Below, piece after piece: positions 6,328 through 13,516 of a DNA stretch of 48,096 nucleotides. The position numbers and the translations under genes are program-made. The number at the start of each line of letters is the position of its first letter. The first letter of the stretch is position 1. The notes below the pieces were generated by a model. That model searched no databases and had not been told where the DNA came from. It saw only the letters and a list, made by a program, of their open reading frames with translations. The stretch is from a virus. The stretch is from the IMG/VR virus record IMGVR_UViG_3300037492_000387, positions 1 to 48,096 of that record, one strand, 5' to 3'.

Positions 6328-7450
6328 TGAGTCTGGTGTAGTATCTCCTGACGATCTCGTAGCCAACCCGAAGAACTGGAGAAAACATCCAAAGAATCAA
6401 GCTGACGCTATGGAAGGTGTACTCGACGAGATCGGGTGGGTTCAGGACGTTATAGTCAATCGCAGGACCGGGAGACTCATAGATGGTCATCTTCGCGTGG
6501 AGTTGGCGAAAAAGAACAAGGAAAAAGAAATACCTATAAAATACGTTGATCTATCTGAAGAAGAAGAGGAGATAGCGATACTCTCGTTTGATCCGATCAG
6601 CGCGATGGCGGAAGCGGATAAGAACATGCTTGAAGCGCTGCTTGCATCGGTGCAGACGGATAATGAGCAGGTAAACAAGCTGATGGGGGATATTGCACAG
6701 GACTATAAGATTCATAAGAAAGCAGAAGAAGATGATTATGAACCGCCTGCTGAAATAGAAACAGACATACAACGGGGCGATATCTACCAGTTAGGCCGCC
6801 ACTGGGTCATGTGCGGAGACTCTACCAGCCGGGAAGATGTCGAACGGTTGATGGACGGGAAGAAGGCTGCCCTCTGCTTAACAGATCCCCCCTATGGAGT
6901 TGGTGAAGATTATGATCAGATATCAGACACGGAAGAAAACCTAAAAGAGTTGATCGAGGGATTCCTACCTCTTGCGCAAGAGCACGCAGAAATAACCCTC
7001 TTGACACCCGGCAATAAAAACCACTGGTTCTATCCTAAACCATCATGGACTCTTTGCTGGTTTGTTGCGGCAGCCACGGGCCTCGGCCCGTGGGGGTTCA
7101 CCTGCTGGCAACCCATCCTTGCATATGGGGCCGATCCATTTCACAAGAGATGCAAGGGTTCCATGCCTGATGGCATCGCCATAACACAAAGTGCAGATAA
7201 CTCTCTAGGCCATCCTTGCAGCAAGCCTATAAAAGTCTGGTCATGGTTTTTAGAGCGGGGCTCACTCAATAAAAACGACTTAGTTCTCGATCCATTCCTT
7301 GGTTCCGGCACTACCCTGATCGCCTGTGAACAATTAGATCGGATCTGTTACGGCATGGAAATCTCCCCACAGTACTGCGAGATCATTTGTCTGCGATGGG
7401 AGAAACTGACTGGTGGCAACCGGCAAAATGTTAACGGGGATTCCACATGA
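6293..7450 (+). CDS. ParB-domain / beta-class DNA methyltransferase fusion (385 aa)
   Basis: Residues about 14-90 form a ParB/Srx-like N-terminal domain (NPKNWRKHPKNQ...LDEIGWVQDV...LIDGHLRVELA). The C-terminal part is an N6-adenine/N4-cytosine DNA methylase with motif IV TDPPYG (about 197-202) before the SAM-binding motif I DPFLGSGTT (about 333-341), the order of the beta class. GMEISPQ follows at 354-360. It would methylate viral DNA, probably as protection from host restriction. The target strand is not readable. The middle between motifs IV and I is shorter than usual and lacks an obvious full target-recognition domain. The ATG overlaps the caspase TGA. Confidence 0.9.
   Translation: MKFAPHWQNRIIESGVVSPDDLVANPKNWRKHPKNQADAMEGVLDEIGWVQDVIVNRRTGRLIDGHLRVELAKKNKEKEIPIKYVDLSEEEEEIAILSFDPISAMAEADKNMLEALLASVQTDNEQVNKLMGDIAQDYKIHKKAEEDDYEPPAEIETDIQRGDIYQLGRHWVMCGDSTSREDVERLMDGKKAALCLTDPPYGVGEDYDQISDTEENLKELIEGFLPLAQEHAEITLLTPGNKNHWFYPKPSWTLCWFVAAATGLGPWGFTCWQPILAYGADPFHKRCKGSMPDGIAITQSADNSLGHPCSKPIKVWSWFLERGSLNKNDLVLDPFLGSGTTLIACEQLDRICYGMEISPQYCEIICLRWEKLTGGNRQNVNGDST
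7349..7368 (+). repeat. 20-bp repeat in the methylase tail, copy 1
   Basis: TACGGCATGGAAATCTCCCC, coding YGMEISP of the methyltransferase, recurs exactly at 8849-8868, where its ATG serves as the start of another gene. By chance a 20-base match is very unlikely in 48 kb. Confidence 0.8.
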
Positions 7451-7485
7451 CGGCAGGAACAAAGCTGAGTAAGAACCGAGTGTAA
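7447..7485 (+). pseudogene. 12-codon gene remnant at the duplication junction
   Basis: The ATG at 7447 overlaps the methylase TGA and reads MTAGTKLSKN, then enters the 74-bp repeat and stops (RV, TAA 7483-7485). The first ten residues resemble the start of the terminase small subunit at 9069 (MPAGMKLNNK). I read it as the cut-off 5' end of an older terminase small-subunit gene that once followed the methylase directly. The fragment is short, so this is moderate inference. Confidence 0.45.
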
Positions 7486-7550
7486 AAAGGCTGAGATCAT
7501 TAAGGCAGTATTTGTATGAAGTTCGCCCCACACTGGCAAAATAGGATAAT
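7477..7550 (+). repeat. 74-bp perfect direct repeat, copy 2
   Basis: This copy is identical to 6254-6327. Its left end cuts into the remnant reading frame at 7447, and its right end lies inside codon 12 of the ParB-DUF4417 gene. Identity over both coding and intergenic-type positions suggests a recent duplication or recombination. Confidence 0.93.
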
Positions 7551-8586
7551 CGAGTCCATCGAGATGAACCCGAAGGACCTTCTTGCGAACCCCAAGAACT
7601 GGCGAAAGCACCCCAAAAACCAGGTTGACGCTATGGGAGGTGTACTTGACGAGATCGGGTGGATACAAGAAGTCATATGGAACAAGAGAACCGCGCGGCT
7701 TATCGATGGACACCTCCGCGTAGAATTGGCGAAAAGGGCGGGCGAGTCCACCGTTCCCGTTAAAGTTGTAGACTTGTCGGAAGAAGAAGAAAACATAGCG
7801 ATCCTTACATTTGACCCATTGGGTGCAATGGCGGAAGCGGATAAAATCCAATTAAATAACTTACTCACTCAAACGGCACTTAATAATGAAACCGTGGACC
7901 AATTAATACGAGACTTACAAGAAACATCTGCAAAGATGGAGTTAAAAGAATTAAAAGAAAACCCCAACGAAGAAGATCAACAATCTGATATATTAAATAC
8001 ACGACTCAATATATTATATTGTGAAGATAACAATACCCCAATGATTATTAAGCAAGATATCCCGGAGTTTGATAAGATCTCTAACTTCAAGTATCGAGGT
8101 TCTTCAGGAGTATTTGAATGTCTTCACTTTTTTACTGATGATTATCGGTTTGAATGTGTATGGAACCGCCCAGAATATTATTTGAATGCAATTAAAGGGA
8201 AAGTGGTAATGTCTCCAGACTTTAGCGTATACACAGATTATAATTTTTATCTTCAACAATGGAACTTTTATCGAAACCGGTTTATTGGTTCATACTATCA
8301 AGAAAACGGACTTACTGTTATTCCCACTATTACATGGGCGGACGACTCCTCGTTCGACTGGTGTTTTGGGGGCGTTGAAATAGGATCAACCGTTGCAATA
8401 TCAACTATGGGATCTTCTAAATTTAGCGAAGAATTTTCTCATGGGTTTGATGCAATGATCGATGTGTTAGAACCAGAAAAAATAATTTGTTGCGGAATTA
8501 TTGAAAAAGTCTATAACGGTGATTCATCTCTATCTAACGTGGTTAATTACAAACACGACTTTAAATCACATGCTTATTTGCGATAA
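7516..8586 (+). CDS. ParB-domain / DUF4417 fusion protein (356 aa)
   Basis: Residues 1-135 are a close paralogue of the methyltransferase N-terminus (MKFAPHWQNRIIES, NPKNWRKHPKNQ, RLIDGHLRVELAK). From about residue 175 the protein switches to a DUF4417-type domain (FKYRGSSGVFECLHFFTDDYRFECVW, VMSPDFSVYTDYN, IGSYYQENGLTVIPTITW, EPEKIICCG), a family of unknown biochemical function found in phages and mobile elements. Base composition becomes more AT-rich at the switch, pointing to separate origin. The gene sits where a second methylase copy would be expected. Confidence 0.85.
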   Translation: MKFAPHWQNRIIESIEMNPKDLLANPKNWRKHPKNQVDAMGGVLDEIGWIQEVIWNKRTARLIDGHLRVELAKRAGESTVPVKVVDLSEEEENIAILTFDPLGAMAEADKIQLNNLLTQTALNNETVDQLIRDLQETSAKMELKELKENPNEEDQQSDILNTRLNILYCEDNNTPMIIKQDIPEFDKISNFKYRGSSGVFECLHFFTDDYRFECVWNRPEYYLNAIKGKVVMSPDFSVYTDYNFYLQQWNFYRNRFIGSYYQENGLTVIPTITWADDSSFDWCFGGVEIGSTVAISTMGSSKFSEEFSHGFDAMIDVLEPEKIICCGIIEKVYNGDSSLSNVVNYKHDFKSHAYLR

Positions 8587-8594
8587 GTATTTTC

Positions 8595-8615
8595 CTATAT
8601 CCTATTGGGATATAG
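8595..8615. terminator. Hairpin after the DUF4417 gene
   Basis: CTATATCC and GGATATAG form a perfect 8-bp stem around TATTG, 9 bases after the TAA of the DUF4417 gene. It could be a transcript end or processing signal. Archaeal terminators are mainly U-tracts and none follows immediately, so the role is uncertain. Confidence 0.45.
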
Positions 8616-8647
8616 ATTAATTATGAAATTATTAGGAGCGGATTAAT

Positions 8648-8788
8648 GTGGGCGGTAGAGGAGGAAGTTCTGGAGGTTCTGGAGGTTCGGGGGGGAAGAG
8701 TGTGGTACCTGTTAGAAAAACATCGCTTGGGAGGGCCCAGCGGCATGTAAGAACGTGGAGAAATAATCCAAATAGATTTCTTCTTTAA
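8648..8788 (+). CDS. Gly-rich basic micro-protein (46 aa)
   Basis: The GTG start at 8648 gives MGGRGGSSGGSGGSGG, then KSVVPVRKTSLGRAQRH and WRNNPNRFLL. AGGAG lies about 10 bases upstream. A GGRGxSSG start is familiar from short proteins encoded near DUF4417 and other phage genes. An overlapping ATG frame (8646, 34 aa) is less likely because its sequence lacks any pattern. The basic C-terminus could bind nucleic acid. Confidence is limited by length. Confidence 0.5.
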   Translation: MGGRGGSSGGSGGSGGKSVVPVRKTSLGRAQRHVRTWRNNPNRFLL

Positions 8789-8848
8789 TATCATTGTTTT
8801 TTAGATCGTTATAATTATATTACTTAAAAACAAATATTCTGAATAGAG

Positions 8849-8868
8849 TACGGCATGGAAATCTCCCC
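8849..8868 (+). repeat. 20-bp repeat of the methylase tail, copy 2
   Basis: This exact copy of 7349-7368 includes the ATG at 8855. It is in the same reading frame as in the methylase (MEISPQ), as expected for a scar left when a methylase 3' half was replaced. Confidence 0.8.
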
Positions 8869-9007
8869 GCAAAAAGTTCAACTTCAGTGTGACGCATTAG
8901 GAAGTTGCATTCGAGTAACTTATGAATGTACAAATTGTAAGCGGGAACCAACTCTCGTATTTGAGGGCGTGGGGTGGGAAGATGAAGATGAGGTACCGAT
9001 AGAATGA
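8855..9007 (+). CDS. Zinc-ribbon micro-protein with a methylase-derived start (50 aa)
   Basis: The protein starts MEISPQ, identical to the methylase tail, then QLQCDALGSCIRVTYECTNCKRE: four cysteines as C-x5-C and CxxC, a zinc ribbon. The C-terminus is acidic (GWEDEDEVPIE). An AT-rich stretch lies upstream (8795-8845), with a possible TATA-like ATAATTATATTAC at about 8811-8823. The stop is 61 bases before the terminase small-subunit ATG. Function unknown. Confidence 0.6.
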   Translation: MEISPQKVQLQCDALGSCIRVTYECTNCKREPTLVFEGVGWEDEDEVPIE

Positions 9008-9033
9008 TGGAAGAAAACTGGCGTAGTTTAACC

Positions 9034-9044
9034 CTATATTTTAC
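9034..9044 (+). promoter_or_regulatory. TATA box for the terminase operon
   Basis: CTATATTTTAC is centred about 30 bases before the ATG at 9069, matching the spacing of the other leaderless-type promoters here. There is no clear Shine-Dalgarno motif before that ATG. Confidence 0.55.
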
Positions 9045-9068
9045 TAATAAAATTGACGTGGTTGGTAT

Positions 9069-9461
9069 ATGCCCGCAGGAATGAAATTAAATAATAAAGT
9101 AATAGGGGAATCTCTGCATAAAACCCATGGGAATATGGCTTTAGTTGCACAGATGCTTGGGTGCTCACGGGAGGCAATACGCGTACGGGTGGAAAAGTCA
9201 GAGGAACTCCAGAAGATACTCCATGAGGAACGCAACGCTGTGATCGACGTTGCCGAAGGTGCTCTCCAGCGTGCCGTACTGAATGGCGAAGGTTGGGCGA
9301 TCGCGTTCACACTCAAGACAATTGGAAAGACACGCGGGTATATTGAGAGAGTAGAACAAGAGATCACAGGGAAAGACGGAGGGCCAATTGAGATCAAGCC
9401 TTATATCAGCCCCGAAGCCGCAGAAAATCTCAAACGACTATATCGAGCGGGTGAAATCTGA
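9069..9461 (+). CDS. terS: Terminase small subunit (130 aa)
   Basis: The N-terminal half holds a helix-turn-helix (GESLHKTHGNMALVAQMLGCSREAIRVRVEKS, about residues 12-45), followed by a helical oligomerisation region with EGALQRAVLNGEGWAIAFTLKTIGKTRGYIER, a pattern common in TerS proteins. It lies directly before and overlaps the large subunit. TerS recognises viral DNA and starts packaging. The assignment rests on the HTH plus gene position; no motif alone is diagnostic. Confidence 0.75.
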   Translation: MPAGMKLNNKVIGESLHKTHGNMALVAQMLGCSREAIRVRVEKSEELQKILHEERNAVIDVAEGALQRAVLNGEGWAIAFTLKTIGKTRGYIERVEQEITGKDGGPIEIKPYISPEAAENLKRLYRAGEI

Positions 9462-10842
9462 TCTTTGCACCATTGCCAAAGATGACTTCTCTTTTTATTG
9501 CGAGATCGTATACCGCCGGAAGTACAAAGTAGCGAAGCATAACGCCTATATCTGTCAAGCGTTGGAACGAGTAGAACGCGGAGAAGTTCCCCGCTTAATG
9601 ATATGCATGCCTCCACGGCATAGTAAATCCATGACAGTAACGGAGACTTTCCCCTCCTGGTATATCGGGCGCAACCCCGACAGACGAGTGATAGAAGTTT
9701 CCTATGGTGCCGATCTCGCAACTCGGTTTGGGAGAGAAAACCGAAGAAAAATTGAAGAGTTCGGTAAATGGATGTTTGGTATTGAGATCGCCCCCGATAA
9801 CGGAAGTGCAACAAACTGGACGATCAAAGGGCATAAGGGCGGAATGCTATCGGCGGGCGTAGGAGGTCCGATTTCAGGAGCGGGCGCAGAGCTTCTTCTG
9901 ATAGATGACCCGATAAAAAATAGGGAAGAAGCAAACTCCATTACCTACCGGGATCGCTTATGGGATGAGTGGCAAAATACTTTACTCACTCGGCTCCAGG
10001 CGGGCGGTGCGGTTATTCTGATCCTAACCCGGTGGCATGTCGACGACCTGGCGGGGAGAATATTGGCGTCCACTCAAGATGTAGGGTGGGAGATCATCTC
10101 TCTACCCGCGGAAGCCGAAGAGAACGATCCGTTAGGTAGGGCTATAGGAGATCCCCTATGGCCCGAAGGCGGCTTCGATCAGGAATGGATGGTGTTAAAG
10201 AAGGCGGAGATCGGATCTCTCGCCTTCGCAGCTCTCTATCAACAGCGCCCCACTCCTCAGGAAGGCGGGTTATTCCGCCGTGCGTGGTTCGAAATTGTCG
10301 AAGGGTATCCGTCGGATAGTCGGTTTTTGCGATTCTGGGACTTCGCCGCCACCGATCAAGACGGGGACTGGACTGCCGGGTGTAAACTTGCCGAGAAAGA
10401 CGGCATCGGGTATATCATTGACATGCGGAGAATACAGGGTACTCCGCACGAAGTCGAGAGACTTGTCAAACAAATCGCCGACATCGACGGAAAACTTGTG
10501 CCGATCAGGTGGGAAGAAGAAGGCGGATCTTCCGGCAAGATGATTAGCGATCACTACCAGCGCAGGATCTTATTCGGCATGAACGCAAAAGGCATTCGCT
10601 CCACCGGCCCGAAGGTTGCACGGGCGGGGCCACTTGCCGCCATGGCCGAAGCGGGCAATATAAAACTGGTTCGGGGATCGTGGAATGAGACTTTCTTAGA
10701 AGAGATTGAGACGTTCCCCTACGGAGCACATGACGATCAAGTTGACGCCGCATCTTCAGCTCTGGCCGCCATCCGTAGCGTGGGCGGGGGAGCCAAACCC
10801 GACATGATGAAAGCGGCGGGATACAACCCACTGACGAGATAA
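9388..10842 (+). CDS. terL: Terminase large subunit (up to 484 aa)
   Basis: ATPase motor: the Walker A-like MPPRHSKS (about residues 74-81), Walker B-like LLLIDDP, and motif ILTRWHVDDLAGRIL. Nuclease: RFWDFAATD begins the RNase H-like C-terminal domain, ending in DDQVDAASSALAAI. This is the usual Mu/T4-like TerL layout. The first 20 residues from ATG 9388 read like a shadow of the TerS 3' end; the GTG at 9451 (VKSDLCTIAKDDF) is a likely true start and would overlap TerS by 11 bases. The protein translocates DNA into proheads and cuts it. Confidence 0.92.
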   Translation: MRSSLISAPKPQKISNDYIERVKSDLCTIAKDDFSFYCEIVYRRKYKVAKHNAYICQALERVERGEVPRLMICMPPRHSKSMTVTETFPSWYIGRNPDRRVIEVSYGADLATRFGRENRRKIEEFGKWMFGIEIAPDNGSATNWTIKGHKGGMLSAGVGGPISGAGAELLLIDDPIKNREEANSITYRDRLWDEWQNTLLTRLQAGGAVILILTRWHVDDLAGRILASTQDVGWEIISLPAEAEENDPLGRAIGDPLWPEGGFDQEWMVLKKAEIGSLAFAALYQQRPTPQEGGLFRRAWFEIVEGYPSDSRFLRFWDFAATDQDGDWTAGCKLAEKDGIGYIIDMRRIQGTPHEVERLVKQIADIDGKLVPIRWEEEGGSSGKMISDHYQRRILFGMNAKGIRSTGPKVARAGPLAAMAEAGNIKLVRGSWNETFLEEIETFPYGAHDDQVDAASSALAAIRSVGGGAKPDMMKAAGYNPLTR

Positions 10843-10864
10843 CCTATTTTCCTATTTTTATTTA
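10843..10864 (+). promoter_or_regulatory. Late promoter, repeated CCTATTTTCCTATTTTTAT motif (copy 1)
   Basis: The 19-base block recurs identically at 13478 and 31157. Here the TATTTTTAT core is centred 25 bases before the portal ATG (10882). The first CCTATTTT may act as BRE or activator site and the second as TATA box. Confidence 0.75.
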
Positions 10865-10881
10865 GACTCATTAATTACTAT

Positions 10882-12231
10882 ATGGCCCCCCAACTTGATC
10901 TTACTCTTTCCCCCGTTCATAATGCGGCAGGCCCCGCACCAATTCAGTTGAAAAAGAAGATATTACTACCCAAAAAGGCTAAAGACGGAACCTATGACGG
11001 CGTCCGGTACGTCACGACGTCCGGCCTGGTGTTCGTCCAACCTAATTATAATACAGATACCATCAAAGCCTACTCAAAGCAATATTACGGCGCGGCGTTG
11101 GCATCGAAATTACAAAACCTGCTCTTTACGGGCGACTTTAAGATCCTAGTCAAAGACGCCGCCGGGGAAGAAGACCCCGAAATATCCCAATTGATGCAGG
11201 CAATGGCCTATAATGTGGGACTCTGGGGGGAGATGAGATCCGCGTTCGTTGACGTTTGCTGGTGGGGGTTGTACGTCTCCAACCCGGTATGGGCCTGGGT
11301 GGATAACACCTATACTCTTGTGGACCTGGTGCGGTTGCCCCCGGAGTCTTTCTCAGACGCCCCGCCCGGCACGCTCTACACCTACTCCGAACTACTACAA
11401 GGAGTCATCTTAAATGAAACTGACGGAACGCCGGGTTACTACCAAACAATCAACGGCGTCTCGAAACAGATCACTAACGTGTTTGCTATTCGGAACCCGT
11501 ATTGCCAAGAACTGGCCGGGGAGCCACTCTTTCGCCCCCTATTCCCAGTATTCACATACCTGAAATTTTCCTGGGAGTCCACCATGCAAGCAATCAACCG
11601 CATCGGGGCCCCAATTCTTTTTATTAAAGTTAATGGCGGGGACGCAGACGACATCACGTATGCGGACACGGTTCTCAAGAACTGGGGGAAAAACATGGCC
11701 TTCCAGCTTAGAGAAAATATGGAACTTATCAATCCCGGGCTATCAGAACCCAGGACCCCGATGGAAGCGATCGGGGAACTCACTAAGATGGTTATTGATT
11801 ATTTCTCTCCCGCCACACTGATCCAAAATACGAATGCCACCCTTTCATCATCCGACGCGGGATCATCCGCCCTACTGTCGTCATTCATCCGGGGGGTTCA
11901 CTCGTGGATCGAAGATGGGTTTGAGAGTCTTCTACAAACATATCTCACTGCGAACGGCTACGAAGGGTATACCACCACGATCGAACTCATGCCGCCCGAA
12001 GCCGATCGCACCGACACCAATATACGGATCGCCCAGGCCGGGGACCAGGTGCGGGCGTTGAAACTGAACGAGAAGCGAGAACTTCTCGGGCTCCCACCAC
12101 TCCCCGACGAAGAGATCGCGGCGCTTCAGGGTGAATATCAATCTACTCCCGCCATGCCTGGAAACCCGTCTTTCGTGACGCATGCAATGCGATTCTATAA
12201 TGCGGCGAATAAAAAAAAATCGTTGACATAG
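10882..12231 (+). CDS. Portal protein (449 aa in zero frame)
   Basis: The length, position after TerL, and features such as DTIKAYSKQYYGAALASKLQNLLF, WGLYVSNPVWAW, LVRLPPESF, IRNPYCQELAGEPLF, and a C-terminal LGLPPLPDEEIAALQ (typical of portal tails) support a DUF935/Mu gp29-like portal. It forms the dodecameric head vertex for DNA passage. The zero frame ends at TAG 12229-12231 just after an A9 run (12211-12219). The next gene reads in the -1 frame without a start codon, so a portal/Mu-F-like frameshift product is likely. Confidence 0.85.
   Translation: MAPQLDLTLSPVHNAAGPAPIQLKKKILLPKKAKDGTYDGVRYVTTSGLVFVQPNYNTDTIKAYSKQYYGAALASKLQNLLFTGDFKILVKDAAGEEDPEISQLMQAMAYNVGLWGEMRSAFVDVCWWGLYVSNPVWAWVDNTYTLVDLVRLPPESFSDAPPGTLYTYSELLQGVILNETDGTPGYYQTINGVSKQITNVFAIRNPYCQELAGEPLFRPLFPVFTYLKFSWESTMQAINRIGAPILFIKVNGGDADDITYADTVLKNWGKNMAFQLRENMELINPGLSEPRTPMEAIGELTKMVIDYFSPATLIQNTNATLSSSDAGSSALLSSFIRGVHSWIEDGFESLLQTYLTANGYEGYTTTIELMPPEADRTDTNIRIAQAGDQVRALKLNEKRELLGLPPLPDEEIAALQGEYQSTPAMPGNPSFVTHAMRFYNAANKKKSLT
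12211..12219 (+). promoter_or_regulatory. A9 slippery tract at the portal/Mu-F junction
   Basis: Nine adenines fall in frame as AAA AAA AAA of the portal. A -1 slip continues into KIVDIDDVTDHYQKG, the open frame of the head morphogenesis protein. The tract could cause ribosomal or transcriptional slippage, or conceal a one-base assembly error. Confidence 0.6.
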
Positions 12232-13094
12232 ATGATGTCACTGACCACTACCAGAAAGGCATTATTAAAATTATAGACAAACTCATTTCCGATACTCAGG
12301 ACTATATCAAAGATCACGGGAATAATTTTGATCTTGAGAACTTCAATCGGGCAGTAAAAGATAACGGTGCGTATCTTGTCGCCGAGTACGGTATCGAGCT
12401 ACTGGACGAAGTCGTTGACGATTCTTTTCAGATAGGCGCCGAAGTTGCAGCATGGCAAATTGAGAAACTCAAGCACGCCTGGCATAAAGACGACGTGAAG
12501 AACACCAGTATCTCCCCTGTCAAGATCGGGGACGCGTCTCTTGGGAGCACGATCGGATCGGGCGGGCCATTCGACGAGAACGCATTAGACGTTCTCAAGT
12601 CCCGAAACCTTAATTTAATCCAGGGCATGACGGATAAAGTTGCGAATGACATGTCCCGTGAGATCGCGGACGGCATGTTATCCGGAGAGAGCGTGTATGA
12701 GATCTCCGCTCGAATCAAGAACGTTCCCGGGTTTACGGAGAAATACAAAAACCAGGCGGAGACGATCTCCAGGACCGAGACTATGATGGCGATGAACACA
12801 GCCACCTTCAATCGATACCGCGAGGAGGGTGTGAAAGAAGTCCAAGTGGTGGTGGCTATTGATGATAGGCTATGCGACGAATGCTCTGAATTTGATATGA
12901 AAGTTTATCCGATAGAAGAAGCGCCGATACTTCCTGCTCATCCTGCGTGTCGATGCACGTTTCTGGCCTCGCCTGAAGAGGGTTCTGAATTTGAAGCATT
13001 TACCGAAGAAGAGATCGAGGCTTTACGCGAGAACCCGTCCACGCCACGATATAGGCGGGAAGTGATCGACAAAAAGTATTCTGCACGATCTTAA
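12213..13094 (+). CDS. Head morphogenesis protein, Mu gpF-like (start by frameshift)
   Basis: The frame opens after the TAA at 12210-12212, and I find no ATG, GTG or TTG in frame before about 12492 although the sequence is plainly coding (DDVTDHYQKGIIKIIDKLISDTQDYI, AYLVAEYGIELLDEVVDDSF). The C-terminal domain is Mu F/SPP1 gp7-like: ETISRTETMMAMNTATFNRYREEGVKEV, DDRLCDECSEFDMKVYPIEEAPILPAHPACRCTF with its CxxC and HPxCRC motif. A -1 shift from the portal gives a fusion of about 737 aa. The alternative is a short protein from 12495. It is a minor head protein. Confidence 0.8.
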   Translation, partial: KKIVDIDDVTDHYQKGIIKIIDKLISDTQDYIKDHGNNFDLENFNRAVKDNGAYLVAEYGIELLDEVVDDSFQIGAEVAAWQIEKLKHAWHKDDVKNTSISPVKIGDASLGSTIGSGGPFDENALDVLKSRNLNLIQGMTDKVANDMSREIADGMLSGESVYEISARIKNVPGFTEKYKNQAETISRTETMMAMNTATFNRYREEGVKEVQVVVAIDDRLCDECSEFDMKVYPIEEAPILPAHPACRCTFLASPEEGSEFEAFTEEEIEALRENPSTPRYRREVIDKKYSARS

Positions 13095-13327
13095 ATTAAA
13101 TATATAATAAAAAACGTGGCCGCTAGAATTGATAAGATAATCGCTATTATCAACGTCGTGTCGTGGATGTCTGCATGTTCCATGGGGTTTGCACCATTCC
13201 GCACTTCTTCATCAACGTTTTCTAATGCCGTCCCAACCGCCCACGATATCGTCGGTACCCATATTGCGCACCGTTCTTTCAAGCAGTCGTTAAATTTGTT
13301 ACACGGACATTTTAAGTGTCGTTCCAT
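13091..13327 (-). CDS. Cys-rich tail-anchored membrane protein (78 aa), minus strand
   Basis: On the minus strand MERHLKCPCNKFNDCLKERCAIWVP contains four cysteines in a compact zinc-binding set, and the C-terminus is one transmembrane helix (TTLIIAIILSILAATFFIIYLI). GGAGG lies 10 bases before the ATG (an in-frame GTG at 13333 is too close to it). It is the only reversed gene inside the virion operon and its stop overlaps the Mu-F-like stop. It looks like a moron-type insert acting at the host membrane, for instance in superinfection exclusion; function is inference. Confidence 0.7.
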   Translation of the reverse strand: MERHLKCPCNKFNDCLKERCAIWVPTISWAVGTALENVDEEVRNGANPMEHADIHDTTLIIAIILSILAATFFIIYLI

Positions 13328-13394
13328 TGTCACTATTCCTCCCGCCCAACTCTCCGTATTTGTGGAAGGCCGATACTAACATCTTCATGTCAAC

Positions 13395-13418
13395 AACCCA
13401 TGGATAAATCCATGGGTT
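13395..13418. other. Perfect 10-bp hairpin in the divergent intergenic region
   Basis: AACCCATGGA and TCCATGGGTT pair perfectly around a TAAA loop. It lies between the start of the minus-strand gene and the late promoter at 13478, so it may be an operator, an insulating terminator read in either direction, or a processing signal. No T-tract follows directly. Confidence 0.6.
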
Positions 13419-13477
13419 TCCTGCCGCGAAGATCATGATCGTATTCGTCGATCTCACTACAAAATAGTTCTTGCTCC

Positions 13478-13496
13478 CCTATTTTCCTATTTTTAT
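13478..13496 (+). promoter_or_regulatory. Late promoter, CCTATTTTCCTATTTTTAT (copy 2)
   Basis: This copy is identical to those at 10843 and 31157. The core TATTTTTAT is centred 25 bases before the ATG at 13517 of the protease/scaffold gene and so drives the capsid genes. Confidence 0.8.
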
Positions 13497-13516
13497 AAAC
13501 CGCCATAATTACCTAG

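Noticed and set aside
8646-8750. 34-aa ATG frame overlapping the GTG-started Gly-rich gene
   Set aside because: It has the better start codon but no recognisable sequence; the GGRGGSSG frame is preferred, not proven.
9004-9084. 26-aa frame starting at ATG 9004
   Set aside because: It contains the TATA box and overlaps the terminase start; more likely promoter than gene.
13116-13379. 87-aa plus-strand frame opposite the tail-anchored gene
   Set aside because: It is a shadow; the minus strand has the Shine-Dalgarno sequence, the Cys cluster and the TM helix.
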